From assembly GCA_018242765.1 (NCBI GenBank), contig JAFEBH010000009.1:186001-250000 (forward strand): 64,000 nucleotides of DNA. The letters run 5' to 3'. This document shows positions 35,144 through 44,216 of this stretch, in pieces. Position 1 is the stretch's first letter; each line of letters opens with the position of its first letter. The stretch comes from Nitrospira sp. Its GTDB lineage: Bacteria; Nitrospirota; Nitrospiria; Nitrospirales; Nitrospiraceae. The notes under the pieces were generated by a model, which worked only from the letters and a program-made list of their open reading frames with translations, ran no database searches and was not told where the DNA came from. Position numbers and translations under genes: made by a program.

Positions 35144-35929
35144 ATGGTACGGTTCGACGTCCTGACTCTGTTTCCAGGTATGGTTGCACCGGTCTTGGCA
35201 CACAGTATGCTCAAGCGTGGCCAGGAGAAGGGACTACTCGCGGTGCGTGTGCATAATCTGCGAGACTTTACGGCGGATCGCCACAAGAACGTCGATGATA
35301 CGCCATATGGAGGTGGTGCGGGGATGGTCATGAAGGCTGAACCGATTCTCCAGGCGGTTGCCGCTGTGCGGAGAGACGCGCAGTTGCAGGGAGAAGAGAT
35401 TCGGTTGCTGTTCCCGACTCCCCATGGGCGTCCATTAACTCAGGCCTATGCCCAAGAGTTAGCGACCGAGTCTCGTCGAATGGTGATCCTGTGTGGGCAC
35501 TATGAGGGCGTGGATGAGCGGGTCCGTCAGGCGCTGGCGCCTGAGGAGATTTCGCTCGGCGATTATGTACTTACGGGAGGTGAGTTGCCGGCGTTGGTCT
35601 TGATCGACGCCACGACAAGGCTCGTCCCTGGCGTGTTGGGCGATCCAAGTTCTGCCGTTGACGAGTCGTTTTCAGACTCGCTCTTGGAGTATCCGCAGTA
35701 TACGAGACCGGCGGAGATCGAAGGCATCACGGTACCGGAGGTCTTGCTGTCTGGCCATCATGAGGCCATTCGCTTGTGGCGTCGAAAACAGGCCTTACGC
35801 AGCACGTATCTCAGACGCCCCGATCTTCTCAAGGATCGGATGTTCACGAAAGAGGATCGGCAATTGTTGGAAGAGTTGATGAATGAAGGCCTGTTGACGG
35901 CCCCGTTATTATGCGAGGAGGAGGGTTGA
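35144..35929 (+). CDS. trmD: tRNA (guanine37-N1)-methyltransferase
   Basis: 261 residues. TrmD features: [15 protein letters not shown] at the start, [17 protein letters not shown], the SAM-binding trefoil-knot region [11 protein letters not shown] and [19 protein letters not shown], and YPQYTRPAE. It methylates G37 of tRNAs to prevent frameshifting. Starts two bases after rimM and ends four before rplS. Confidence 0.97.
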   Translation: MVRFDVLTLFPGMVAPVLAHSMLKRGQEKGLLAVRVHNLRDFTADRHKNVDDTPYGGGAGMVMKAEPILQAVAAVRRDAQLQGEEIRLLFPTPHGRPLTQAYAQELATESRRMVILCGHYEGVDERVRQALAPEEISLGDYVLTGGELPALVLIDATTRLVPGVLGDPSSAVDESFSDSLLEYPQYTRPAEIEGITVPEVLLSGHHEAIRLWRRKQALRSTYLRRPDLLKDRMFTKEDRQLLEELMNEGLLTAPLLCEEEG

Positions 35930-35933
35930 GGAC

Positions 35934-36338
35934 ATGAATCAGTTGGAGCGAATTCAGCGATCATTGACAAAAAAATCGGTTCCGCACTTTGAGATCGGCG
36001 ATACCGTACGTGTCCATGTCAAAGTCGTGGAAGGAGAGAAAGAGCGTATTCAGGTGTATGAAGGAACGGTGATCGCCCGTAAGGGCAGTTTGAACACCGA
36101 AATGTTCACGGTCCGAAAACTCTCGTATGGTGTAGGTGTCGAGCGGATCTTCCCCGTGCATTCTCCAATCGTGTCTAAGATCGATGTCGTGCGCCAGGGA
36201 CGCGTTCGACGTGCCAAGCTGTACTACCTTCGCGGGAAGAAAGGGCGGTTTGCCAAGGTTGAGGAGCGAGAGTTTGTTGGAGAGAGCAAATCCTCGGCAC
36301 AGCCAGCAGCGCCAGAAGAAGGAGCCGTCACAGCATAG
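35934..36338 (+). CDS. rplS: 50S ribosomal protein L19
   Basis: 134 residues; GAGGAGG just before the ATG. Typical sequence [51 protein letters not shown] and [17 protein letters not shown]19 lies at the subunit interface. The C-terminal 20 residues are an Ala/Glu-rich extension. Fourth gene of the rpsP group. Confidence 0.97.
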   Translation: MNQLERIQRSLTKKSVPHFEIGDTVRVHVKVVEGEKERIQVYEGTVIARKGSLNTEMFTVRKLSYGVGVERIFPVHSPIVSKIDVVRQGRVRRAKLYYLRGKKGRFAKVEEREFVGESKSSAQPAAPEEGAVTA

Positions 36339-36404
36339 GTCGGTTCAGCGCATGCGTTCCATCATGGCTGGCCGATTGACCGGATCGTCGGTAAAGAGCA
36401 GTTG

Positions 36405-37064
36405 ATGGGACCCACTGATGAATTCGAACGAGCAGCACGGCTCTGTGGGTATCGCCGTGTTGCTGGAATCGATGAAGCGGGGCGTGGTCCGTTAGCCGGC
36501 CCCGTGGTGGCCGCTGCAGTGATCCTTCCGTTACGCAGTCGGCTCCCTGGGGTGAATGATTCGAAGCAACTCTCGGAGCGTGAGCGTGAGCGATTCTACC
36601 TCGCCATCCTCGAGCAAGCGGTGGGAACGGGAATCGGATGGGCCGACGCTGCGGAAATCGACCAGTTGAATATTCTTGAGGCGACTCGTCTTGCTATGCG
36701 GCGGGCTCTCGGGCAGTTGATTCCGTCGCCTGATTATGTGCTTATCGATGCCGTGACCCTTCCCGGTGTCAGCATTCCGATTCGTCCGATCATCAAAGGC
36801 GATTCCTTATCTGTCTCCATTGCTGCGGCTTCTATTGTGGCTAAGGTCACGAGAGATCGGCTAATGGCGAGATACCATGACACGTTCCCGGAGTACGGCT
36901 TCCTCTCGCACAAGGGGTATGGGACAGCTGAACACCTGGAACGGCTTGCGCATTACGGCCCCTGCTCTATCCATCGTCAAAGTTTTGCTCCAGTCAAACT
37001 TGCTATAAGCGTCAGGAAGATGGCGCAGGCTCATCTGTCTGATCCCACGTTGTCCGAGGCCTAA
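36405..37064 (+). CDS. rnhB: Ribonuclease HII
   Basis: 219 residues from the ATG at 36405 (TTG at 36402 is in frame). Active-site motif GIDEAGRGPLAGPVVAAAV with the DE pair, a third acidic residue in VLIDAV and the Ser-rich SVSIAAASIVAKVTRDRLM, then HKGYGT. RNase HII removes RNA from RNA-DNA hybrids and single ribonucleotides from DNA. Five bases before yraN. Confidence 0.96.
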   Translation: MGPTDEFERAARLCGYRRVAGIDEAGRGPLAGPVVAAAVILPLRSRLPGVNDSKQLSERERERFYLAILEQAVGTGIGWADAAEIDQLNILEATRLAMRRALGQLIPSPDYVLIDAVTLPGVSIPIRPIIKGDSLSVSIAAASIVAKVTRDRLMARYHDTFPEYGFLSHKGYGTAEHLERLAHYGPCSIHRQSFAPVKLAISVRKMAQAHLSDPTLSEA

Positions 37065-37069
37065 ATCTC

Positions 37070-37450
37070 ATGTTCGTTGCAGACCCACGTCACCAGTTCG
37101 GCCAAGCCAGTGAGATGCGGGCGGAACAGTTTTTGATCGCCAAGGGTTATCGCATCCTCGATCGAAATGTGCGGCTGTCAGTTGGTGAATTGGACCTGGT
37201 CGCAGATGATCGGGGTGTCGTCGTGTTTGTTGAGGTTAAGGGGAGGAGTACAGAGGCGTTTGGCGGTGCGCTGTTGGCAGTGAATCGTCGCAAGCGGGCG
37301 AAGCTTTTGAAGGTGGCCGCACAGTATTTGGCGCAGCGGCATTGGTCTGACAGGCTCTGTCGATTTGATGTTGTTTTGGTTCAAGGGCAGGCGTCAATTT
37401 CTGAGCACATTGAACACATCCCCAACGCGTTCGATGTCACTGAACAGTGA
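37070..37450 (+). CDS. yraN: UPF0102 (YraN-like) nuclease-fold protein
   Basis: 126 residues. The UPF0102 pattern is clear: GYRILDRNVRLSVGELDLVA and VVVFVEVKGRS, which together form a PD-(D/E)XK nuclease core (E, D, ExK), followed by KRAKLLKVAAQYL. The cellular role is not known; it is nearly always next to rnhB, as here, suggesting a link with DNA repair or replication. Confidence 0.93.
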   Translation: MFVADPRHQFGQASEMRAEQFLIAKGYRILDRNVRLSVGELDLVADDRGVVVFVEVKGRSTEAFGGALLAVNRRKRAKLLKVAAQYLAQRHWSDRLCRFDVVLVQGQASISEHIEHIPNAFDVTEQ

Positions 37451-37480
37451 CCGGTCTCGACACTATCGAGAGGGGTTTTT

Positions 37481-38170
37481 GTGGACGCGATGATTCAGCT
37501 CATTCATGTCTCGAAGTGGTACGATCGAAGATCGGCATTGTCCGATGTGATGATCGAAATCGAGAAGGGGGAGTTTGTGCTGCTCATGGGCCCCAGTGGA
37601 TCAGGAAAGTCGACAATCCTACGGATGCTGATTGGCGAGGAGCAGCCGGACGAAGGGCAACTCTTTGTTCAAGGTAAGAATGTCACGAAACTCAAACGGT
37701 CCGAGATCCCCTATCTGCGACGGAAGGTGGGGTCAGTCTTTCAAGACTTCCGGTTGCTGCCGAAGAAATCGGTGTTCGACAATGTGGCACTCCCTCTGAT
37801 CGTGCAGGGAGTATCCGAAAAAGATATTCGACGCAAAGTCACGGAAGCGTTGCGGGCGGTCGGTGTTGAGCACAAACGGGACCAGTCGCCGAGCAGTTTG
37901 TCCACGGGCGAACAGCAGCGGGTGTGCATCGCTCGAGCAATCGTGAACGGACCAGTTATCCTGTTGGCGGATGAGCCGACGGGGAATCTCGATCCGGAAC
38001 TCACGGGTGAGATCATTGAGCTGTTCAAGCTGATCAATGCTCGGGGGACTACCGTGGTGGTGGCGACGCATAATCCGCATGTCATGCATCAGGTCAATTG
38101 CCGAGTGATTACCCTGACGCAAGGAGTCGTCCTTCCGGAACGGGCGGTGCCCGAGCGTGTTGTCGTATGA
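37481..38170 (+). CDS. ftsE: Cell division ATP-binding protein FtsE
   Basis: 229 residues from a GTG (ATG at 37490 is an alternative). ABC ATPase motifs: GPSGSGKSTILRMLIG (Walker A), LSTGEQQRVCIARAI (signature, with T replacing the usual G after S), ILLADEPTGNLDPE (Walker B) and ATHNPHVM. With FtsX it transmits division signals to periplasmic cell-wall hydrolase activators. Its TGA overlaps the ftsX ATG. Confidence 0.96.
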   Translation: MDAMIQLIHVSKWYDRRSALSDVMIEIEKGEFVLLMGPSGSGKSTILRMLIGEEQPDEGQLFVQGKNVTKLKRSEIPYLRRKVGSVFQDFRLLPKKSVFDNVALPLIVQGVSEKDIRRKVTEALRAVGVEHKRDQSPSSLSTGEQQRVCIARAIVNGPVILLADEPTGNLDPELTGEIIELFKLINARGTTVVVATHNPHVMHQVNCRVITLTQGVVLPERAVPERVVV

Positions 38171-39066
38171 GACGGCTCTTTTATCTTGTTCGGGAGGCCT
38201 GGGCCAACATGCGGACCAATCGCATGACGACGATTGTCGCCATCTTGACCACGGCTTTTACGTTGACGTGTGTCGGAATCTTTCTCTTACTCTATGTGAA
38301 TTTGCAGCATGTGGCGGGATGGCTCCAAGAAGACGTGAAGATCATGGTCTATTTGGAGGATCGTCTGTCGCGGGATGGGCGTTTGCAGATGGAATTGATG
38401 CTCAAGTCCGATCGCATGGTTGCCAGTGTGCTGTATATTTCAAAGGAGCAAGCCCTGACGGAGTTCCGCACGCAGTTTCCCGCCGACTCTCATCTGCTCG
38501 AGGGGCTTGGCGAGAATCCGCTTCCGGCTTCGTTCGTCGTGACGCTCGCCCCGAGCTATCGTTCTCCCGAGGCCGTGAAAGACTGGGTCGAACAAGTTCA
38601 AACCATGGAAGGGGTAGCGAAGGTCGACTATAATCAACAATGGATCAGCCTCTTGGCCGACATGATTGGCTATATCGAGCTGGCCGCGATCGGTGTGGGG
38701 ATTCTCCTCTCTGCCGCTGCAGTGACGATTATTGGCAATACGATCAGGCTGGCCTTGTTTGCCAGACGGGGAGAGATCGAAATTCTTCGCTTGATCGGAG
38801 CCACCGGGACATTTATTCGTGTTCCATACTTCATGGAAGGGGCGGTGCTCGGAGCCTGTGGGAGCGCCTTATCCTTGGGCATTCTTAAACTCGGCTTCGA
38901 GTTGTTTCGGCAACAAGTTCAGTTTGTTAGCCGCTTCAGCGGAATGGAGGGCCTGATTTCATTTTTTCCATTTTCAGCTTGTCTCACGCTGGTCTTGGCT
39001 GGAATGGCGCTGGGGTTTACCGGGAGTGTTGTCTCTCTTCTGCGTGTCGGAGATGGGCGTGTATGA
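38167..39066 (+). CDS. ftsX: Cell division membrane protein FtsX
   Basis: 299 residues from the ATG at 38167, overlapping ftsE by four bases. Four membrane segments: residues about 22-45 (TTIVAILTTAFTLTCVGIFL), 170-195, 225-245 and 270-292, with a periplasmic domain between the first two (DVKIMVYLEDRLSRD, VLYISKEQALTEFR, LPASFVVTL), the usual FtsX topology. That domain should bind the EnvC-like protein encoded next. Confidence 0.95.
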   Translation: MRRLFYLVREAWANMRTNRMTTIVAILTTAFTLTCVGIFLLLYVNLQHVAGWLQEDVKIMVYLEDRLSRDGRLQMELMLKSDRMVASVLYISKEQALTEFRTQFPADSHLLEGLGENPLPASFVVTLAPSYRSPEAVKDWVEQVQTMEGVAKVDYNQQWISLLADMIGYIELAAIGVGILLSAAAVTIIGNTIRLALFARRGEIEILRLIGATGTFIRVPYFMEGAVLGACGSALSLGILKLGFELFRQQVQFVSRFSGMEGLISFFPFSACLTLVLAGMALGFTGSVVSLLRVGDGRV

Positions 39067-40244
39067 GATCCCCCCTCCTGCTGCTGATAGGGGTTCTGGT
39101 GTTCAGCGGATGGGGCGTGAACGTTGATGCGGCCACAGATCCCCTCGCCGAAAAAATTCAGCGTGAGCGAAAGCATCTTGAAACGCTGAAAGACAAGATA
39201 GAAGAAAAGCGGAAGCGGGCCGACGCAGCGGAAAAAAAACGGGAATCCGTTCTGCAAGGACTCCAATCCCTGGATGAACGGTTGGTTCGTCATCGGCAAG
39301 ATCACCACGACATCAATCGGAAATTGCGGCAAAAGGATCGGGAACTGGAGGAAATTACGGAACAGTTGGTGGCGATGCGGACCAGCATTCAGACACGGCG
39401 AGAGGCCATTTTGGCCCGACTTCGCGTGCAGTACATGGAAGGTCGCTTCGGATACGTAAAGGCGCTCTTGACGGCTGGTTCGTACAATGACCTTCAACGT
39501 CGCGGACAGTATCTCTCCGCTGTCTCGCAAAAAGACTACGAACTCCTGCGGGGATTTCGAACCGATATGGGCAGGATGGAGCAGGGCGAGCGTCAGCGGG
39601 CGGATGCCCGAGATGGCCTGATGGTCTTCAAGCAAAGCATCGAAAAGAAGCTGACCGATATCCGAGTCCTTCAAAAAGAGAAAACGCTCTATCTGACAAA
39701 AATCACCCATCAGAAGGATGCCTATCAACGGGCGGTCGAAGAACTGGAACGGTCGGCTTCACGGGTCGATCACTTGCTGCAAGACCTGGAATCGCGTCGA
39801 CGAACCGTAGCCATGCACCCGCCCACGACGGCATCGCTTCCACGCGGCGTTCGGGGGGCACTACCGTGGCCGGTCGAAGGGCAGGTGGTGTCGTTCTTCG
39901 GGCGGCAGAAACACCCCACCTTCGATACCTATGTCCAGCGCAAAGGAATTGATATTCGTACGACCGAGGGAAGTTTGATTCATGCGGTGATGTCCGGGAG
40001 CGTCGTCTATGCGGACTGGTTGAAAGGGTACGGACTCGTTATAATCCTTGACCATGCCAATGGATTCTTCTCGCTGTATGCCCATGCGTCCAAGATTCTG
40101 ATCCAGGTTGGTGATCAGGTGGTCGCAGGTCAGTCGATTGGCGAAACCGGAGACACGGGCATGACGGGGGAAAATACATTATACTTTGAGTTGCGTGAGG
40201 GAGCTGAGCCGGTCGATCCGCTCCACTGGCTGGCGAAGAGATAG
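39063..40244 (+). CDS. envC: Murein hydrolase activator EnvC-like protein
   Basis: 393 residues from the ATG at 39063, overlapping ftsX by four bases. Signal peptide LLLIGVLVFSGWGVNVDA, then a long coiled coil (residues 30-265, with ERKHLETLKDKIEEKRKRAD), and a C-terminal M23/LytM domain: GIDIRTTEGSLIHAVMSGSVV, GYGLVIILDHANGF, SLYAHAS and ENTLYFELREG. In EnvC the LytM metal site is degenerate; here the first His is likewise absent (GIDIRT in place of HxGxD), so it probably activates amidases rather than cutting. Coupled to ftsEX, consistent with that job. Confidence 0.93.
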   Translation: MRSPLLLLIGVLVFSGWGVNVDAATDPLAEKIQRERKHLETLKDKIEEKRKRADAAEKKRESVLQGLQSLDERLVRHRQDHHDINRKLRQKDRELEEITEQLVAMRTSIQTRREAILARLRVQYMEGRFGYVKALLTAGSYNDLQRRGQYLSAVSQKDYELLRGFRTDMGRMEQGERQRADARDGLMVFKQSIEKKLTDIRVLQKEKTLYLTKITHQKDAYQRAVEELERSASRVDHLLQDLESRRRTVAMHPPTTASLPRGVRGALPWPVEGQVVSFFGRQKHPTFDTYVQRKGIDIRTTEGSLIHAVMSGSVVYADWLKGYGLVIILDHANGFFSLYAHASKILIQVGDQVVAGQSIGETGDTGMTGENTLYFELREGAEPVDPLHWLAKR

Positions 40245-40308
40245 GCGAGGTCGTGAACGCGTCTCTCGGCCGAACGGTCCGACGACGCAAGAAAGAAGGG
40301 ATGAAACG

Positions 40309-41667
40309 ATGATGGAACAGCAGCCGCGGCGGAAATCTTGGGTGGTCGGGCCGATGATTGCACTTGCCCTGCTCTGTGGCGTCATCATCGGGAAGGGCTG
40401 GGAGCGGACCGGTCATGCCAGCGAAACCTATGAGGAACTCAAGACCTTCTCGGAAGTGCTGAACCAGGTTCAGAAGCACTATGTCGACGAGACCAAACCA
40501 AAAGATTTGATTCAAGGTGCCATTCGCGGGATGCTCTCCACCCTCGATCCGCACTCAGCCTACATGACGCCTGAGATGTACAAAGAGATGCAGGTGGAGA
40601 CCAGGGGAGAGTTCGGAGGAGTCGGAATCCAAATCGGTGTGAAGGACAACCGTCTGGCGGTGATTGCACCGATTGAGGGCACACCCGCTCATCGAGCCGG
40701 TATCAAGGCAGGGGATTTCATCGTCAAGGTGAATGAGGATCCGACCAAAGATTTGACGCTGATGGATGCCGTGCAGAAGATGCGAGGCCCGAAAGGGAGT
40801 AAAGTCAATCTGACCATTCAACGGGAAAGTGCCCCAGAGCCCTTAGTCTTTACGCTCGTTCGGGATACCATCAAGATTGAAAGTGTCAAGTCGAAGGTGA
40901 TCGATAACCTTGGCTATGTCCGGCTCACCCAGTTCCAAGAAGCCACAGGGAGAGACCTGGCCAAAGCGATCAAGCAATTTAAAGAGCAGAAGGTCCAGGG
41001 CGCGATTCTCGACCTGCGAAACAATCCGGGCGGATTGCTGACCGCGGCGGTCGATGTGTCCGAACAATTCCTGCCGACTGGGAAGCTGGTGGTGTATACC
41101 AAGAGTCGAGAAGGGAAGAAGGATGAATGGTTTGCGAAGGCCAAAGATCAATTGGAGGATCTTCCCGTTATTATCCTTGTGAATGAAGGATCGGCGAGCG
41201 CATCGGAAATCGTCGCGGGAGCGCTCCAAGATTGGGGGAGAGGCCTCGTAGTGGGGACCACCTCATTTGGAAAAGGATCGGTTCAGACGATCTTGGCCTT
41301 GGGAGATGGGTCTGGTCTTCGCCTCACGACGGCGAAGTATTATACGCCCAAAGGTCGCTCAATCCAGTCGACCGGGATCACGCCCGATATTGTAGTGAAG
41401 CTGGCTATGCCAGTGGTAGCCAAGGGTTCTGAAGGAAAATCGGGAGACAAGGAAACCGAGCCGAAAGCCGTCAAGCCTCCAACGGGGAAGGATGCCGCAC
41501 CACAGAATGGGAAGTCTCCGGAGGAGGGAGGATCGAAGAATGGGACGCCCCCACCAGCCTTACCCGAAGCGGGCGGGGAGCTGTCGCTTGAGCAGGATGT
41601 TCAGCTCCAGAAGGCGGTGGAATTGTTGAAGAGCTGGAAAATCTTCAAGGAGCTCAAGCCATCGTAG
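40309..41667 (+). CDS. ctpA: C-terminal processing protease (S41)
   Basis: 452 residues from ATG 40309 (a second ATG follows directly). An N-terminal membrane anchor or signal (VVGPMIALALLCGVIIGKGW) precedes a PDZ domain (residues 85-170, GGVGIQIGVKDNRLAVIAPIEGTPAHRAGIKAGD in pieces) and the S41 core: ILDLRNNPGGLL, NEGSASASEIVAGAL (catalytic Ser) and TTSFGKGSVQTI (catalytic Lys). The C-terminus has a Lys/Glu/Pro-rich linker and a final helix. Cleaves periplasmic proteins near their C-termini. Follows envC by 64 bases in the same direction, as is common with ftsEX-envC. Confidence 0.96.
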   Translation: MMEQQPRRKSWVVGPMIALALLCGVIIGKGWERTGHASETYEELKTFSEVLNQVQKHYVDETKPKDLIQGAIRGMLSTLDPHSAYMTPEMYKEMQVETRGEFGGVGIQIGVKDNRLAVIAPIEGTPAHRAGIKAGDFIVKVNEDPTKDLTLMDAVQKMRGPKGSKVNLTIQRESAPEPLVFTLVRDTIKIESVKSKVIDNLGYVRLTQFQEATGRDLAKAIKQFKEQKVQGAILDLRNNPGGLLTAAVDVSEQFLPTGKLVVYTKSREGKKDEWFAKAKDQLEDLPVIILVNEGSASASEIVAGALQDWGRGLVVGTTSFGKGSVQTILALGDGSGLRLTTAKYYTPKGRSIQSTGITPDIVVKLAMPVVAKGSEGKSGDKETEPKAVKPPTGKDAAPQNGKSPEEGGSKNGTPPPALPEAGGELSLEQDVQLQKAVELLKSWKIFKELKPS

Positions 41668-41685
41668 TCGGTACGTTATTAGGAA

Positions 41686-41715
41686 GATCCCTCAGCCTCA
41701 TGAGGCTGAGGGATC
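41686..41715. terminator. Bidirectional hairpin between ctpA and the HhH gene
   Basis: Perfect 30-base palindrome GATCCCTCAGCCTCA / TGAGGCTGAGGGATC between convergent genes. No T-run of note on either side. Confidence 0.65.
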
Positions 41716-41754
41716 GGTTCAGTGAATCAAGACCCTCTCCTTGGCCCAAGCCTG

Positions 41755-42225
41755 CTAATGCTCGGGATTTTTAATCCGTTGTTGAACGGCTTGAAGCAAC
41801 TTCTCTTCCGACCCTGAGAAGCTCGGGAGGGTGCGAAGTAAGTGCGATTGGATGAGCTGCACTAGGTCAGGCAGTGTCTTGATGCCCAGTCGGAAGTATA
41901 AGTAGGACACGAGTGAATCCGACAGTCCCGGAAGCGTTGCCCAACTCTTGACCTCCTCCGGAAGCGGAGTCTTCAGCTCCTCGTAGACGCGGATAGTCCC
42001 AGTTTCAAGAAACTCGTCGATCTTTTTGGCCAAATCCGTGCCGATCCCGTCTATTTCTTCAAGCGCCTGGCGCTCTGCTACCACTGCCACATCTTCCTCG
42101 AGAGCAAGCAACGCATCGGCTGCACGTCGATAGGCCCGCACCCGATAGGGGTTCGCTCGCTGAGTCGATAGAAGATCAGCCATTGATCGAAAGATGGTGG
42201 CGAGTTGCTGGTTGTTGTCTTGCAT
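41755..42225 (-). CDS. Helix-hairpin-helix protein resembling the N-domain of DNA polymerase X
   Basis: 156 residues. Residues 1-75 match the PolX/Pol beta 8-kDa domain: LATIFRSMADLLSTQRANPYRVRAYRRAADAL, then EEIDGIGTDLAKKIDEFLETG with a helix-hairpin-helix. A second HhH-like part follows (WATLPGLSDSLVSYLYFRLGI). The nucleotidyltransferase and PHP domains of full PolX are absent, and the gene ends cleanly, so this is a stand-alone DNA-binding module rather than a polymerase. Role in repair is likely but unproven. Divergent from thiS, with 88 bases between. Confidence 0.8.
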   Translation of the reverse strand: MQDNNQQLATIFRSMADLLSTQRANPYRVRAYRRAADALLALEEDVAVVAERQALEEIDGIGTDLAKKIDEFLETGTIRVYEELKTPLPEEVKSWATLPGLSDSLVSYLYFRLGIKTLPDLVQLIQSHLLRTLPSFSGSEEKLLQAVQQRIKNPEH

Positions 42226-42250
42226 GGATAAACTCTCGGCAGACTATTGT

Positions 42251-42271
42251 GCGGGTTTCGTTGAGACCCGC
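42251..42271. other. Hairpin in the thiS upstream region
   Basis: GCGGGTTTC GTT GAGACCCGC forms a nine-bp stem (one G-T pair). It lies just ahead of the putative thiS promoter, so it is outside the transcript if that promoter is used; it could also act in the leader of the divergent HhH gene. Confidence 0.4.
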
Positions 42272-42285
42272 GCAAGCCCCATTTG

Positions 42286-42315
42286 TTGACAAGGCGAATT
42301 CCCGTCCCATAGGAT
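42286..42315 (+). promoter_or_regulatory. Putative thiS promoter
   Basis: TTGACA (42286-42291), 18-base spacer, TAGGAT (42310-42315). Transcription would start at about 42322, right at the preferred thiS ATG, implying a leaderless message. I found no TPP riboswitch (THI-box) in the 88-base gap. Confidence 0.45.
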
Positions 42316-42322
42316 GACAGGC

Positions 42323-42562
42323 ATGGAGAATGCCATTAAAATCCATGTGAACGGCGAAGCTCGGTCCTGGCGCAGCGGTGCAACGGTCGCGGATTTATTG
42401 AGAGAGTTGGACATCAAGACCGAACGGGTGGCTGTGGAACTGAATCTTGAAATTCTGGATCGTGCAACCTTTGGGCAACGCCAGATCAAGGACGGAGATC
42501 GGGTGGAGATTATGAGTTTCATCGGAGGGGGATCATCCTCAAGAGGGCAACATGGCAGATGA
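42323..42562 (+). CDS. thiS: Sulfur carrier protein ThiS with C-terminal extension
   Basis: 79 residues from the ATG at 42323 (42314 also possible). Ubiquitin-like beta-grasp fold: [33 protein letters not shown] and the end [14 protein letters not shown]. ThiS normally stops at the Gly-Gly, whose carboxylate is adenylated and thiocarboxylated for thiazole synthesis. Here SSSRGQHGR follows the glycines before the stop, which overlaps thiG by 11 bases. Either the tail is removed by a protease or the reading of the end is wrong. Neighbour thiG supports the function. Confidence 0.88.
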   Translation: MENAIKIHVNGEARSWRSGATVADLLRELDIKTERVAVELNLEILDRATFGQRQIKDGDRVEIMSFIGGGSSSRGQHGR

Positions 42563-43325
42563 TCGACTGGTTATTGCAGGACGAGAGTTTAAGTCCAGGC
42601 TATGGGTCGGGACGGGAAAATACAAAGACTTTGCGGAAACGAAAAAGGCGATTGAAGTGTCGGGAGCCGATGTGGTGACCGTCGCCGTTCGTCGAGTGAA
42701 TATTACTGATCGATCGAAAGAGAATCTGCTCGACTACATTGATCCGAAAAAGTATACGATCCTTCCCAATACCGCGGGCTGTTACACTGTGGAAGATGCG
42801 GTCAGGTACTCACGGTTGGCTCGTGCGGCCGGTGTCTCTGACCTGGTGAAACTGGAAGTGCTCGGGGATGAGAAGACTCTCTTCCCTGATACGGCTGGTC
42901 TCATCGAAGCAGCGAAGATTCTGATTAAAGAAGGGTTCATCGTCCTTCCGTACACGAATGACGATCCCATCGTCGCGAAGAAGCTTGTGGACATCGGCTG
43001 TCCAGCTGTGATGCCCTTGGCCGCACCGATCGGATCGGGTCTGGGGATTCGTAATCCGTACAATTTGAAGATCATCATGGAAACTGTGAAGGTGCCGATC
43101 ATCGTTGATGCCGGTGTCGGAACAGCATCCGACGCAGCTTTGGCGATGGAATTGGGGGCGGATGCAGTCCTCATGAATACTGCTATTGCCGGCGCACAGG
43201 ATCCGATTGCCATGGCGGAAGCGATGAAGTATGCGGTTGATGCCGGTCGCCTGGCCTACAAAGCTGGTCGTATCCCCAGGAAACTCTATGCGACGGCGAG
43301 TAGTCCGATTGAAGGAATGCTGTAG
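42552..43325 (+). CDS. thiG: Thiazole synthase
   Basis: 257 residues. Clear Thi[57 protein letters not shown] in pieces, the substrate-binding lysine in [16 protein letters not shown], and [29 protein letters not shown] in pieces. It condenses deoxyxylulose phosphate, dehydroglycine and ThiS thiocarboxylate to the thiazole of thiamine. Starts inside the end of thiS, so translation is coupled. Stop touches palindrome R4. Confidence 0.97.
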   Translation: MADDRLVIAGREFKSRLWVGTGKYKDFAETKKAIEVSGADVVTVAVRRVNITDRSKENLLDYIDPKKYTILPNTAGCYTVEDAVRYSRLARAAGVSDLVKLEVLGDEKTLFPDTAGLIEAAKILIKEGFIVLPYTNDDPIVAKKLVDIGCPAVMPLAAPIGSGLGIRNPYNLKIIMETVKVPIIVDAGVGTASDAALAMELGADAVLMNTAIAGAQDPIAMAEAMKYAVDAGRLAYKAGRIPRKLYATASSPIEGML

Positions 43326-43452
43326 CAGGATGTTGAAAAAATCTCCCAGCTTTGTTCTCGCGTCGCGTAGAGGCTCGACGTACGGCTCAAAGTACGCTTC
43401 TGCTTCTGCGCTCGTTGCGGCCTCGCCGGGAGGTTTTTTTGAACATCCTGCG
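43326..43452. repeat. Dispersed palindrome, copy R4
   Basis: Begins at the thiG stop: outer arms GCAGGATGTTGAAAAAA and TTTTTTTGAACATCCTGC, inner CCCAGCTTTGTTCTCGCGTCG / CTCGTTGCGGCCTCGCCGGGAGG, centre CGTACGGCTCAAAGTACG. The T-rich right arm could end thiSG transcription. Confidence 0.86.
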
Positions 43453-43544
43453 AGATATTCCAGCACCAATAGTGAACAGCTCTCAAGTAATATAGATAGT
43501 TCCCACACCTCAGCACTCAGCACTCGGTACTCAGTCCTTCACTG

Positions 43545-44171
43545 ATGCCTCCTGTCAATTTTCGCCTGCTCCTCGTCACCGATCGCCACCACACTCAAGG
43601 CCGTCCGCTTGTCCCACTGCTCGATTGTGCGATCGAAGCTGGTGTCCAGGCCATTCAGCTCAGAGAACGAGATCTGCCGACCACTGAACTCCTATCGCTG
43701 GCGAAAACGATTCATGATATAAGCACACCGCGCTCGGTACCGCTGTTGATCAACGACCGCATCGATCTTATGATGGCGCTCGACCTGGACGGAGTGCATC
43801 TTCGATCCAACAGCTTGCCGACACATGCCGCTCGTGAGGTGATCGGGCCGCGACGATTGCTTGGGGTTTCCACGCACTCGGTCGAAGATATGCAACGGGC
43901 AAATCAAAGCGGCGCCGATTATGTTGTGTTTGGGCCCATCTTTGACACGCCGTCCAAACGATCGTTCGGACCTCCGCTGGGACTCGCATTGCTGACCGAG
44001 GTCTGTCGTCGATCGTCCATTCCGGTCTTTGCCATCGGAGGCATCACGTGTGAACGGGTTCCAGCTGTTCGTCGAGCCGGTGCTCACGGAGTGGCGGTGA
44101 TCGGGGCGGTGTTGAGGCGTGACGATATCGGTGAAGCAGTTCGAGAGTTTATTCACGCGTTGCAGACGTGA
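43545..44171 (+). CDS. thiE: Thiamine phosphate synthase (ThiE/TenI family)
   Basis: 208 residues. TIM-barrel with the ThiE motifs AIQLRERDLPTTELL, LLINDRIDLMMALDLDGVHL, GVSTHSVEDM, YVVFGPIFDTPSKR and FAIGGITCERV; the lower-score alternative is the TenI aminase branch, which differs in active-site loops. It joins the thiazole and pyrimidine halves of thiamine. The thiazole genes thiSG are just upstream, separated by palindrome R4. Confidence 0.88.
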   Translation: MPPVNFRLLLVTDRHHTQGRPLVPLLDCAIEAGVQAIQLRERDLPTTELLSLAKTIHDISTPRSVPLLINDRIDLMMALDLDGVHLRSNSLPTHAAREVIGPRRLLGVSTHSVEDMQRANQSGADYVVFGPIFDTPSKRSFGPPLGLALLTEVCRRSSIPVFAIGGITCERVPAVRRAGAHGVAVIGAVLRRDDIGEAVREFIHALQT

Positions 44172-44216
44172 TGTGGCAACAGGTGAATCTGAGACGCGTC
44201 AGATCGTCTGTTGGAG

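Noticed and set aside
42226..42322. TPP riboswitch ahead of thiS
   Set aside because: The gap is short, and the conserved CTGAGA and ACCTGAT elements are absent.
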